Notes under the pieces: generated by a model
What the model was told of the DNA's origin: nothing
The model's input: only the letters and a program-made list of their open reading frames with translations
Database searches by the model: none
Position numbers and translations under genes: made by a program
DNA from: Spirochaetia bacterium
GTDB lineage: Bacteria; Spirochaetota; Spirochaetia; JABMQR01
DNA length: 17,214 nt
Direction of reading: 5' to 3'
Assembly: GCA_016784705.1 (NCBI GenBank)
Contig: JADHUD010000019.1
Span: 1 to 17,214, forward strand
In this document: positions 1 through 6,597 of the stretch, in pieces
Position numbering within the stretch: position 1 is the first letter of the stretch
Layout of the letters: every line of letters starts with the position of its first letter

Positions 1-12
1 TCTGAATAATAT

Positions 13-44
13 GTTCTTTCAAAAACACTTGTTTTTCAAAGAAC
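13..44. promoter_or_regulatory. 32-bp near-perfect inverted repeat upstream of fabF
   Basis: Two 15-nt arms (13-27 and 30-44) are reverse complements with one mismatch (position 20 against 37), separated by 2 nt. The core is AAAAACA-CT-TGTTTTT, flanked by GTTCTTT and AAAGAAC. It ends 58 nt before the fabF start codon. The stem is AT-rich and has no run of T after it, so it is a poor intrinsic terminator. An operator for fabF, or the end of an upstream transcript, are both possible. The symmetry is seen directly; the role is inferred. Confidence 0.5.
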
Positions 45-76
45 CGTATGTAAAGAAGTATTAATTGTATTTGGAA

Positions 77-82
77 TATAAT
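77..82 (+). promoter_or_regulatory. Candidate -10 box (TATAAT) before fabF
   Basis: A perfect TATAAT lies 20 nt upstream of the fabF ATG. No good -35 is seen at 16-18 nt spacing. Transcription starting about 7 nt downstream would cut into the purine-rich SD (AAGGGAG, around 86-92), which weakens the call. Confidence 0.3.
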
Positions 83-102
83 GTTAAGGGAGATAGAGAA
101 AA

Positions 103-1371
103 ATGAGTAATAATGGTAATGGAAGAAGGGTAGTAATAACCGGTTTGGGAGCAATTACACCACTGGGAAATAGTATTGATGAATTATGGAGTGGAATAAA
201 AGAGGGGAGATCCGGTATTGCAAGAACTACTCTGATTGACCCAACAGAATTTGCTTCCCAGATTGCTGGAGAAGTTAAAGATTTTCAGGCAACGGATTTT
301 ATGGATAAAAAAGAGGCTCGAAATATGGCCCGCTTTACCCAATTTGCCGTTGCGGGAACAGTTCAGGCGATGAAAGATGCCGGGCTGGATAATGAAAAGC
401 TCGGTGGATATGATTCTACCCGGTTTGGAGTCTATCTGGGCAATGGAATTGGTGGTTTTGATGTTGCCGAGGATGGCATAAGCAAACTGTTGGAGCGTGG
501 ACCCAGAGGAATTCCGCCCATGACTATCCCGAAATTAATTGGGAATGAGGCTGCGGGAAATATTGCCATAAAATATGGGTTATTAGGTCCCTGTAACACT
601 ATTGTAACAGCTTGTGCCTCAGGTACTGATGCAATAGGTGCGGGGTATCAGGCTATTAAGCATGGTATAGTAGATGCAGTAGTTACCGGTGGTACGGAAG
701 CAGCAATAACTGCACTGGCAGTTGGTGGTTTCTGTCGAATCCAGGCCCTTTCTACTGAGTATAATGACAGGCCTCAGGAAGCATGCCGGCCATTTGATAA
801 AGACCGGGATGGTTTTGTTCTTGGTGAAGGTGCCGGGATATTGATTATGGAAGATCTGGAGCATGCAAAAGCACGGGGCGCAAAAATATATGGTGAACTT
901 GCCGGGTACGGTCAGTCCTGCGATGCATTTCATGTTACTGCCCCGAATCCGGAAGGAATTGGTGCGGCAAGAGCGATGACAACTGCGCTGAAGGATGCAG
1001 GGATGAAGCCTGAAGATATTGATTATATTAATGCTCACGGAACATCTACTCCGGTTAATGATCCTATGGAAACCAAGGCGATCAAACTTGCTTTTGGGGA
1101 GCATGCATATAAACTGAAGGTCTCCTCTACCAAATCCATGACCTCACACCTTGTTGGTGCAGCAGGCGGAGTAGAGCTTATTATTTCTCTTCTGGCAATC
1201 CGGGATCAGTATTTTCCCTGTACCATTAATTTCGGTGCAGCCGGGGAAGATTGTGACCTTGATTATGTCCCGAACAAGGGATATTCTGGTAGAATCCGTG
1301 CGGCTTTGTCGGAATCTTTAGGGTTTGGCGGACACAACGGTGCAGTTATTGTAAAAGAGTATAAGGACTGA
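103..1371 (+). CDS. fabF: Beta-ketoacyl-ACP synthase II (FabF)
   Basis: This is a 422-residue thiolase-fold condensing enzyme of type II fatty acid synthesis. It condenses malonyl-ACP with acyl-ACP in the cytoplasm to extend the chain by two carbons. The active-site set is complete: nucleophile Cys171 in VTACASGTDA, His312 in NAHGTSTPVND, Lys344, and His349 in SHLVGAAGG. The N-terminal RRVVITGLGAITPLG and C-terminal ESLGFGGHNG are also typical. Length matches FabF (about 410-420). The start ATG has the purine-rich AAGGGAGA upstream. A FabZ-family gene follows after only 3 nt, so the two are probably co-transcribed. No acpP or other fab gene is in view, although more could lie upstream of base 1. 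A specialised FabF-like paralogue is possible, but nothing in the motifs argues for it. Confidence 0.95.
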   Translation: MSNNGNGRRVVITGLGAITPLGNSIDELWSGIKEGRSGIARTTLIDPTEFASQIAGEVKDFQATDFMDKKEARNMARFTQFAVAGTVQAMKDAGLDNEKLGGYDSTRFGVYLGNGIGGFDVAEDGISKLLERGPRGIPPMTIPKLIGNEAAGNIAIKYGLLGPCNTIVTACASGTDAIGAGYQAIKHGIVDAVVTGGTEAAITALAVGGFCRIQALSTEYNDRPQEACRPFDKDRDGFVLGEGAGILIMEDLEHAKARGAKIYGELAGYGQSCDAFHVTAPNPEGIGAARAMTTALKDAGMKPEDIDYINAHGTSTPVNDPMETKAIKLAFGEHAYKLKVSSTKSMTSHLVGAAGGVELIISLLAIRDQYFPCTINFGAAGEDCDLDYVPNKGYSGRIRAALSESLGFGGHNGAVIVKEYKD

Positions 1372-1374
1372 AAT

Positions 1375-1824
1375 ATGGCTGAGACATATAGGACACTGGA
1401 GGATCTTCTTCCACACCGTGATCCATTTTTATTTGTAAACAAATTGACCCATTGTACTGATGAGGAGGTCCATGGAGAGTATCAGTTTACCGGTGACGAG
1501 GTGTTTTTTGCTGGCCATTTTCCTGGATACCCTGTGGTGCCTGGAGTTCTGCTCATAGAGATGATGGCACAATGCGGTGGCGCCGGATTGAAGCAGCAGG
1601 GAATTATTCCTGAAAAGGGACTCTTTTTTCTTGCTACAGTGGAAAAGGTGAAATTCAGGAAAGAAGTTAAACCCGGTGATCTGGCTGTAATTGAGGTGAA
1701 AAATCTCCGCTGCAGTAAACGGATGATGAAGCAGTCCGGTATAATCAGGATAAATGGTGAAGTTACAACGGAAGCTTCCTGGATGTGTATTGTCGGTGTC
1801 TCCGGTGATGAATATAATCCTTAA
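1375..1824 (+). CDS. fabZ: FabZ-family 3-hydroxyacyl-ACP dehydratase
   Basis: This is a 149-residue hot-dog-fold protein. It should dehydrate (3R)-hydroxyacyl-ACP to trans-2-enoyl-ACP, the step after FabF condensation and ketoreduction. The N-terminal LLPHRDPFLFVNK matches the FabZ LPHRxPFL signature. The catalytic segment FAGHFPGYPVVPGVLLIE places His48 and Glu62 14 residues apart, the same spacing as in E. coli FabZ. Length is normal. The ATG lies 3 nt after the fabF stop, with AAGGA inside the fabF 3' end as SD, implying translational coupling. The usual D of the HRYPFLLVD motif is N here (FVNK). That position is not catalytic, but it suggests a divergent branch, so the fabZ symbol is by family. 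Confidence 0.88.
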   Translation: MAETYRTLEDLLPHRDPFLFVNKLTHCTDEEVHGEYQFTGDEVFFAGHFPGYPVVPGVLLIEMMAQCGGAGLKQQGIIPEKGLFFLATVEKVKFRKEVKPGDLAVIEVKNLRCSKRMMKQSGIIRINGEVTTEASWMCIVGVSGDEYNP

Positions 1825-1846
1825 TTTAACAGAAACTCACTAAGGA

Positions 1847-1874
1847 AATTTCAAAATGATTTTATTTTGAAATT
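1847..1874. terminator. AT-rich perfect hairpin between convergent operons
   Basis: An 11-bp perfect stem (AATTTCAAAAT, 1847-1857, with ATTTTGAAATT, 1864-1874) encloses a 6-nt loop, 23 nt after the fabZ stop. It is AT-rich and therefore weak alone. Together with the next hairpin it probably ends the fabFZ transcript. Confidence 0.45.
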
Positions 1875-1906
1875 GGCTCCACCCATTATTAAATATATAA
1901 TTACAG

Positions 1907-1944
1907 CAAGACCTGCACCGATTAGCCGGGCAGGTCTTGTTTCT
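1907..1944 (+). terminator. Intrinsic terminator of fabF-fabZ
   Basis: A 10-bp perfect stem, CAAGACCTGC (1907-1916) with GCAGGTCTTG (1930-1939), has a 13-nt loop and is followed by TTTCT. It lies between the convergent fabZ and acyl-CoA dehydrogenase genes, and the stem may also slow transcription from the minus side. Confidence 0.7.
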
Positions 1945-1985
1945 AGACATAATATAATTGTAAAGCCAGGAAAAACAATCTTATC

Positions 1986-3695
1986 CTACCCGATCACATC
2001 ACTGAAATTTTTCAGGAAAGTTGAACCGCCGTCAATAATATAGTGCATATGCATATGGATTCTGGTCTGCATCTTTTCAATAAAAATTTCGGCAATTCTC
2101 ATCTTTCTCTTAGAGTATTCTGCATCCCGGAGAAGCAGATAACCCTGAACCAGATCTGTAGCCATTTCCACACAGCGCCGCGCATGAAAGTTGAGGAAAT
2201 CCTCATTATCAGCCTCTTTAACACCAATTAATGCTTTTTCAAAATCAAGCCGTGATTTCTGCAGTTTTTTCTGCAGGGCTGGAGCATAAGAGTAATTTTC
2301 TGAATCATATTCATCAAGCAATGCAGTGGCAGCTCCCGAAGTAACACCCCCAATAGCTGCAACTACCTGAAGCTGAGTTGTTCCCTCATAAATATTGGTG
2401 ATTCTGGCATCCCGGTAATGACGTTCAACATTGAATTCCTGCATATATCCTGTTCCGCCATGAATTTGGATTGCATCATAAGCGGCTTTGTTAGCCATCT
2501 CGGTATTGTAGGCTTTAATCATCGGAGTCAGAAGATTTGCAAGACGGGAATATTTTTTAATATCGGATTTGAATTCCGCAGACCGTTCCGGGTACTTCTC
2601 TTTCATGTGCTCAAGACCCTCTTTCAGATCTACTATTTTTGCAGTTTCATAAAGCAGAGTTCGACCTGCTTCAATAGCAACCCGCATATCAGTCAGCATT
2701 TCATATACTGGCGGAAGTTCCCTGATCGTTTTCCCAAACTGAATTCGTTCTTTTGCATATTTATCTGCTTCACGATATGATGCTTCTGCTATACCCAAAG
2801 CCTGTGAAGCAATACCGAGTCTGGCGCTGTTCATCAGCCACATGGTATAGCGGGTTAATCCCCGCCTGCGTTCTCCTACCAGCGTAGCCGGTGCGTTATT
2901 AAACTGAAGCTCGCAGGTTGGTGATCCATGTATTCCCAGTTTATGCTCAAGCCGGCGGATTTTCATATGTTTATCCCGGGTATAGAGAAAGAAAGAGAGC
3001 CCGCGTGCTCCGGTTTGTCCATCTTCGCTTCTTGCCAGCACCAATCCGACTGTACCATTGCCATTCGTGATGAATCTCTTAACACCATTGAGAAACCAGT
3101 TGCCATTGGCATCCTGGTGAGCACGAAGATTGACAGCCTGAAGATCACTGCCTGCATCCGGTTCAGTGAGAATCATTGATGATCCATACTCACCGGAAGC
3201 CAGTTTTGGGAGAACTGAAGCTTTTTGCTGATCGGAGGCAAATTTATTGATAGTTTCTCCAATATCCTGCTGGAGACCAAAGTTCAGAAAAGATGCATCA
3301 GCCCTTGATACAATCTCACCGGCTATAGTGAGCATTGTTGTTGGAAAGTTAAGTCCACCATACTTTCTGGGTAAACAGAACCCCATCAAGTCTGCTTTTG
3401 CAAACATATCCATAACCAGTTTGGTGCCTTTAGCATAACGGACTTCACCATTTTCCAGAAAAACACCCTCTTCATCTATCTCGGCTGCCAAAGGTTCAAG
3501 AGTCTCTCCGCTTATTTCACCAATGATATTCAGGACTTTTTTGTATGAATCCATAGCATCAGCAGCATCTACCGGAGCATAAGAATACTTCTGTGCTTCC
3601 CGAAAGTCGTCCTCTTTGAATGCGATTACTCTATCCAGATCGATATGATCCAGCTGAAACAATATATCTTCATTATCTAAAAAGAAATTTTCCAT
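1986..3695 (-). CDS. Acyl-CoA dehydrogenase, long (FadE5/DmdC-like) type
   Basis: This is a 569-residue FAD enzyme that introduces a trans-2 double bond into an acyl-CoA and passes electrons to ETF. The FAD/substrate segment MILTEPDAGSD (174-184) and FLNGVKRFIT (201-210) are present. So is KERIQFGKTI (315-324). The catalytic base should be Glu437 in NIYEGTTQLQ, preceded by the FAD-binding IQIHGGTGYMQE (409-420). Ordinary acyl-CoA dehydrogenases are about 380 residues. This one has an extended N-terminus, a charged insert around 355-385, and a C-terminal helical region after 455, as in the roughly 590-residue subfamily. The substrate chain length cannot be read from the sequence. It is last in the etfB-etfA operon, starting 11 nt after etfA, with AAGGGG as SD at 7 nt spacing. 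Confidence 0.92.
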   Translation of the reverse strand: MENFFLDNEDILFQLDHIDLDRVIAFKEDDFREAQKYSYAPVDAADAMDSYKKVLNIIGEISGETLEPLAAEIDEEGVFLENGEVRYAKGTKLVMDMFAKADLMGFCLPRKYGGLNFPTTMLTIAGEIVSRADASFLNFGLQQDIGETINKFASDQQKASVLPKLASGEYGSSMILTEPDAGSDLQAVNLRAHQDANGNWFLNGVKRFITNGNGTVGLVLARSEDGQTGARGLSFFLYTRDKHMKIRRLEHKLGIHGSPTCELQFNNAPATLVGERRRGLTRYTMWLMNSARLGIASQALGIAEASYREADKYAKERIQFGKTIRELPPVYEMLTDMRVAIEAGRTLLYETAKIVDLKEGLEHMKEKYPERSAEFKSDIKKYSRLANLLTPMIKAYNTEMANKAAYDAIQIHGGTGYMQEFNVERHYRDARITNIYEGTTQLQVVAAIGGVTSGAATALLDEYDSENYSYAPALQKKLQKSRLDFEKALIGVKEADNEDFLNFHARRCVEMATDLVQGYLLLRDAEYSKRKMRIAEIFIEKMQTRIHMHMHYIIDGGSTFLKNFSDVIG

Positions 3696-3706
3696 TCTGC
3701 TACCCC

Positions 3707-4720
3707 TTAACTCTTAGCCTTGAACGCTTTAATAAACTTTGGAATGACATCCTTAAGATCACCGGTTATTCCGTAATGAGCGATCTTGAAAATAGGTGCT
3801 TCCGGATCGGTATTAATAGCAATAATTCTTGCAGATTCATCCATTCCGGCCCGATGCTGTACTGAACCTGATATTCCGCAGGCTATATAGAGTTTCGGGC
3901 GCACGGTGGTACCTGTCTGTCCAACCTGATGATCCTTAGGGATCAGTCCGGCATCAACAGCAGCTCTTGAAGCACCAACTTCAGCACCTAAGGCATGAGC
4001 AAGATCGATGATTAACTGAAAGTTTTCTTTTGTCTCTACACCGATTCCACCGGATACGATGACTTGCGCACCTTTCAGATTTACAGTTTTTTCCTGTTTG
4101 ATACGCTCAATAATTACTGATGGGAAATCTGCATCGGTAAGATCGGCTTTGAATGCAGTGATTTTTCCTTTGTAGGAAGGATCCGGTTCAATTAGTTTCA
4201 TAACCCCCTCGCGGACTGTTGCCATCTGGGGTTTTTTTTCCGGGGAAACAATTGTTGCGATGATATTTCCACCGAAAGCAGGCCTTATTTGGTAGAGAAT
4301 ATTTTTATAATCTGCACCTTTGGAGCTGTAGTCACCGATTTGGAGATCGGTGCAGTCTGCGGTAAGTCCAACTTTCAGGTTTGACGTTATTCTTGGTGCC
4401 AGATCCCGACCGGTAGTTGTTGCACCGTATAACGCAATCTGCGGCTGAATCTTTTTAATGATATCCACCATGATCTTTGTATAGGGCATGGGAGTATAGT
4501 TTTCTAGTCGGTCATCCTCGACAATAAACAATTCATCAACACCATACGGAATCAGGCTTTCTGCTGATTTCCGAACATCTTTTCCTAATAATACGCCGGT
4601 AACTGATGCATGTACCCGGGAAGCAAGATCTTTTGCCTTGCACAGGAGCTCCACACTTACTTCGGCAATCTGTCCGTCGTCCTGCTGGATGAAGACCATA
4701 ACGCTGTTTTTTGTACTCAC
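3707..4720 (-). CDS. etfA: Electron transfer flavoprotein alpha subunit (EtfA)
   Basis: This 337-residue protein is the FAD-binding half of the ETF heterodimer, which takes electrons from the acyl-CoA dehydrogenase encoded next. The C-terminal FAD domain (about 215-325) contains VIVSGGIGVETKENF, GASRAAVDAGLIP, HQVGQTGTTV, YIACGISGSVQHRAGM and INTDPEAPIFKIAHYG, all EtfA hallmarks. There is no N-terminal ferredoxin-like extension. The start is GTG at 4720, supported by AGGAG (4727-4731) with a 6-nt spacer; this SD lies just before the etfB stop, so the two genes are translationally linked. Whether this ETF is a simple electron carrier or a bifurcating type is not settled by what can be seen. 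Confidence 0.95.
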   Translation of the reverse strand: MSTKNSVMVFIQQDDGQIAEVSVELLCKAKDLASRVHASVTGVLLGKDVRKSAESLIPYGVDELFIVEDDRLENYTPMPYTKIMVDIIKKIQPQIALYGATTTGRDLAPRITSNLKVGLTADCTDLQIGDYSSKGADYKNILYQIRPAFGGNIIATIVSPEKKPQMATVREGVMKLIEPDPSYKGKITAFKADLTDADFPSVIIERIKQEKTVNLKGAQVIVSGGIGVETKENFQLIIDLAHALGAEVGASRAAVDAGLIPKDHQVGQTGTTVRPKLYIACGISGSVQHRAGMDESARIIAINTDPEAPIFKIAHYGITGDLKDVIPKFIKAFKAKS

Positions 4721-4732
4721 GTGTTACTCCTT

Positions 4733-5614
4733 TTATCCCAATGTATGATCTGCGATAAGTTCGTGGACCATTCCTGATATTGCATCTTGTGAATTCTCTA
4801 CCATTCGAATATCCGCCGATACCAGAATAACAGACTCAATTTTCTTTACTTTTGTCGGTGACCCGGAAAGACCGCAGCTCTCAGGATCTGCATTGATTGC
4901 ATTGATATCCCATAGATTTATTGCCTGATTACTTTTCTGCTCAACTTTGCTGTCGATATAGGATTCGTCATATTTTTCTTCGGACATCTCTGCTGAGGCA
5001 TTTTTGAAGGTCATGACTTTAATGACTGATGGCGGCCGGGGAGAGTAACCCTCATCGGTAATGGTCAGTAATACCGGCAGCGGTGCCTGAACAAGTTCAT
5101 ATCCTCCCTCGATGGAGCGTCTTGCCAGAATTAGCCGTTTTTCTGTATCAACTTTCTCAATGTTTGAGACGCAGGTAATTTGATTGAGGTTAAGTTTTTC
5201 AGCTGTCTGCGGTCCTACCTGTGCAGTATCCCCGTCAATTGCCTGTCTTCCGCAGAAAATTATATCATAGTTGCCGATTTTCTCAATTGCGCATTTAAGT
5301 GCATAAGAGGTAGCCAAAGTATCGGCTCCGGCAAATTTTCTGTCTGATACCAGTGCTACTGAATCTGCTCCCCGGTAGAGAGATTCTTTGAGAACCTGAA
5401 TTGCCGATGGAGGTCCCATGGTAATTACATGAACCTGTGTTCCCGGTATAGTATCTTTTAGCGTAAGTGCTGCTTCCAGAGCATGCAGGTCTTCCGGGTT
5501 AAAAATTGCGGGTAGTACAGCACGGTTTACTGTTCCGTCCTCTTTCATCGCTTCCCCGGTTATGTTCTGGGTGTCAGGTACCTGTTTAACCAGAACTATG
5601 AGATTGAGTCCCAT
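4733..5614 (-). CDS. etfB: Electron transfer flavoprotein beta subunit (EtfB)
   Basis: This 293-residue protein is the AMP- or FAD-binding beta subunit of ETF and the first gene of the etfB-etfA-acyl-CoA dehydrogenase operon. Family features are the N-terminal LIVLVKQVPDT, the central IIFCGRQAIDGDTAQVGPQ loop (about 119-137), and CGLSGSPTKVKKIE (about 247-260), the loop region that docks on dehydrogenases. At 293 residues it is longer than the usual 250-265, with extra sequence around 205-235 and at the C-terminus. The ATG at 5614 has a strong AGGAGG SD 5 nt upstream. Promoter-like elements and a palindrome lie about 130-185 nt upstream. Confidence 0.95.
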   Translation of the reverse strand: MGLNLIVLVKQVPDTQNITGEAMKEDGTVNRAVLPAIFNPEDLHALEAALTLKDTIPGTQVHVITMGPPSAIQVLKESLYRGADSVALVSDRKFAGADTLATSYALKCAIEKIGNYDIIFCGRQAIDGDTAQVGPQTAEKLNLNQITCVSNIEKVDTEKRLILARRSIEGGYELVQAPLPVLLTITDEGYSPRPPSVIKVMTFKNASAEMSEEKYDESYIDSKVEQKSNQAINLWDINAINADPESCGLSGSPTKVKKIESVILVSADIRMVENSQDAISGMVHELIADHTLG

Positions 5615-5740
5615 GTATTCCTCCTGTTTCTATTCAAGGCAAAATTACTGTTTTAAATGACTTTATCGTTCATTCAGACCCATAGGTGCACATTGATGCG
5701 CAAAAGAGCGCTAACCAGCTGTCGGTGAAACAGTAGGGCT

Positions 5741-5755
5741 GAATGCACAGCATTC
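5741..5755. promoter_or_regulatory. Palindrome (candidate operator) of the etf operon
   Basis: GAATGC-ACA-GCATTC is a perfect 6+6 bp palindrome. It lies just downstream of the predicted minus-strand -10 box, over the expected early transcribed region, where a repressor would block transcription. The GAATG...CATTC arms resemble the arms of TetR-type FadR sites of Bacillus (TGAATGA...TCATTCA), but the spacing differs by one base. The role is inferred. Confidence 0.4.
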
Positions 5756-5769
5756 TTCCGTATCGACCT

Positions 5770-5798
5770 AATCTATCACAAGAATCAAATAACTTCAA
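5770..5798 (-). promoter_or_regulatory. Candidate promoter of etfB-etfA-acyl-CoA dehydrogenase
   Basis: On the minus strand, TTGAAG (5798-5793) and TAGATT (5775-5770) are separated by exactly 17 nt, and TG sits one base before the -10 (extended -10). Each hexamer matches the sigma-70 consensus at 4 of 6 bases. The resulting leader to etfB would be about 150 nt. Confidence 0.45.
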
Positions 5799-5873
5799 TT
5801 TTTTATGGACAAAAAAGAGTAAATTTGTCAGAAAAGGAATTTGCGGTGTTGAATGTGAGGTTTAATCAGGAGT

Positions 5874-5904
5874 TTTTGAAAAGGGATCTGACCCCTTTTC
5901 AAAA
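5874..5904. repeat. Palindromic repeat, GGATCTGACCCC type, copy 1
   Basis: A perfect 12-bp stem, TTTTGAAAAGGG (5874-5885) with CCCTTTTCAAAA (5893-5904), carries the 7-nt loop ATCTGAC. It shares the GGATC(W)GACCCC core with the hairpin at 6546-6576, and more loosely with the slyX-end repeats (GGATCGACCCCC). No T-run follows on either strand, so a dispersed palindromic element is more likely than a terminator. Confidence 0.6.
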
Positions 5905-5927
5905 TCTCTTTAAAAAAGAAGGGTTTT

Positions 5928-5936
5928 GTGTATAAA
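5928..5936 (+). promoter_or_regulatory. Candidate extended -10 for the kinase gene
   Basis: TGTATAAAT-type sequence (TG one base before TATAAA at 5931-5936) lies 70 nt upstream of the kinase ATG. The -35 region is weak. It follows directly after palindrome copy 1. Confidence 0.35.
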
Positions 5937-6006
5937 TAGAAGGTGACTTAAAAGAAAATTTCGACGAACAAACAAACAAATAAATGTTTAGAGAGGATGA
6001 ATATAA

Positions 6007-6597
6007 ATGCGTATATTTTTAACAGGACCCAGTTGTGTCGGAAAAACGACGATCGGTAAAAAAGTGGGGGAGCTTTTGGAACTCAGTTTTTTTGACCTGG
6101 ATTTTGAGATTGAGAATTTTTTCGGAACCAGCATTGAGCGGCTCCAAAATCAATTCTTAACGATTCAATTGTTTCGTGCTGAAGCCGCGAAAGCGCTGGA
6201 ACATTTACTGAACCGCCCGGAGAGCAGAAATAGTGTAATAGCCTTATCGCCGGCCGGCCTTCTGGGAGGATACTGGAGGATAATTAAGAGAGTTTGTGGG
6301 ATTACTGTAGTGCTTACTGACACGCCAGAAAACCTTCTGAAGAAGATCAGATTCTACGATATTGATACACAACCAATTGAGGTTGAGCTGACCGATGAGG
6401 ATAAGAGATATTATCTGAGAGAAATTAAGTTGGATAACACCTATTTCAAAACAAGTTACAAACGTGCAAACCTGCAGGTTGATATCTCTGGGCTGGATCC
6501 GGATCAGGCGGCTCGCAAAGTCATAGAGGTTGTCGAGGAATATATTTTGGAAAAAGGATCAGACCCCCTTTCCAAATCCCCTATGTATCCGCAATAA
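6007..6597 (+). CDS. P-loop kinase, shikimate kinase-like
   Basis: This is a 196-residue cytoplasmic NMP/shikimate-kinase-fold protein. The Walker A motif GPSCVGKTT spans residues 7-15. FFDLDFEIE (Asp30 and Asp32) and FRAEAAKAL (Arg57) sit where shikimate kinase has its DxD and substrate Arg. The GGG substrate motif is replaced by SPAGLLGG (81-88), so shikimate as substrate is uncertain; gluconate-type or nucleotide kinases are alternatives. SD is GAGAGGA, 9 nt before the ATG. The gene stands alone. The last residues (about 180-190, KGSDPLSK) are encoded by palindrome copy 2, and the final 17 nt overlap the convergent nadB gene, so the tail is probably not functional sequence. No aro gene is nearby. 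Confidence 0.7.
   Translation: MRIFLTGPSCVGKTTIGKKVGELLELSFFDLDFEIENFFGTSIERLQNQFLTIQLFRAEAAKALEHLLNRPESRNSVIALSPAGLLGGYWRIIKRVCGITVVLTDTPENLLKKIRFYDIDTQPIEVELTDEDKRYYLREIKLDNTYFKTSYKRANLQVDISGLDPDQAARKVIEVVEEYILEKGSDPLSKSPMYPQ
6546..6576. repeat. Palindromic repeat, GGATCAGACCCC type, copy 2
   Basis: TTTGGAAA (6546-6553) pairs perfectly with TTTCCAAA (6569-6576) around AAGGATCAGACCCCC. It lies inside the 3' end of the kinase gene and 4 nt past the nadB stop on the other strand. It could help end the nad transcript, but there is no T-run. Its core matches copy 1 at 5874-5904, so the two bracket the kinase gene. Confidence 0.6.

Noticed and set aside
619..1104. 161-residue open frame antisense to fabF
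   Set aside because: It is a shadow of a strongly conserved gene, with Cys/Ser/Ile-rich composition unlike real proteins here and no SD.
5656..5674. AATGA-N9-TCATT inverted repeat upstream of etfB
   Set aside because: Five-base arms with a long spacer in AT-rich DNA are expected by chance; the palindrome at 5741-5755 is the better operator candidate.
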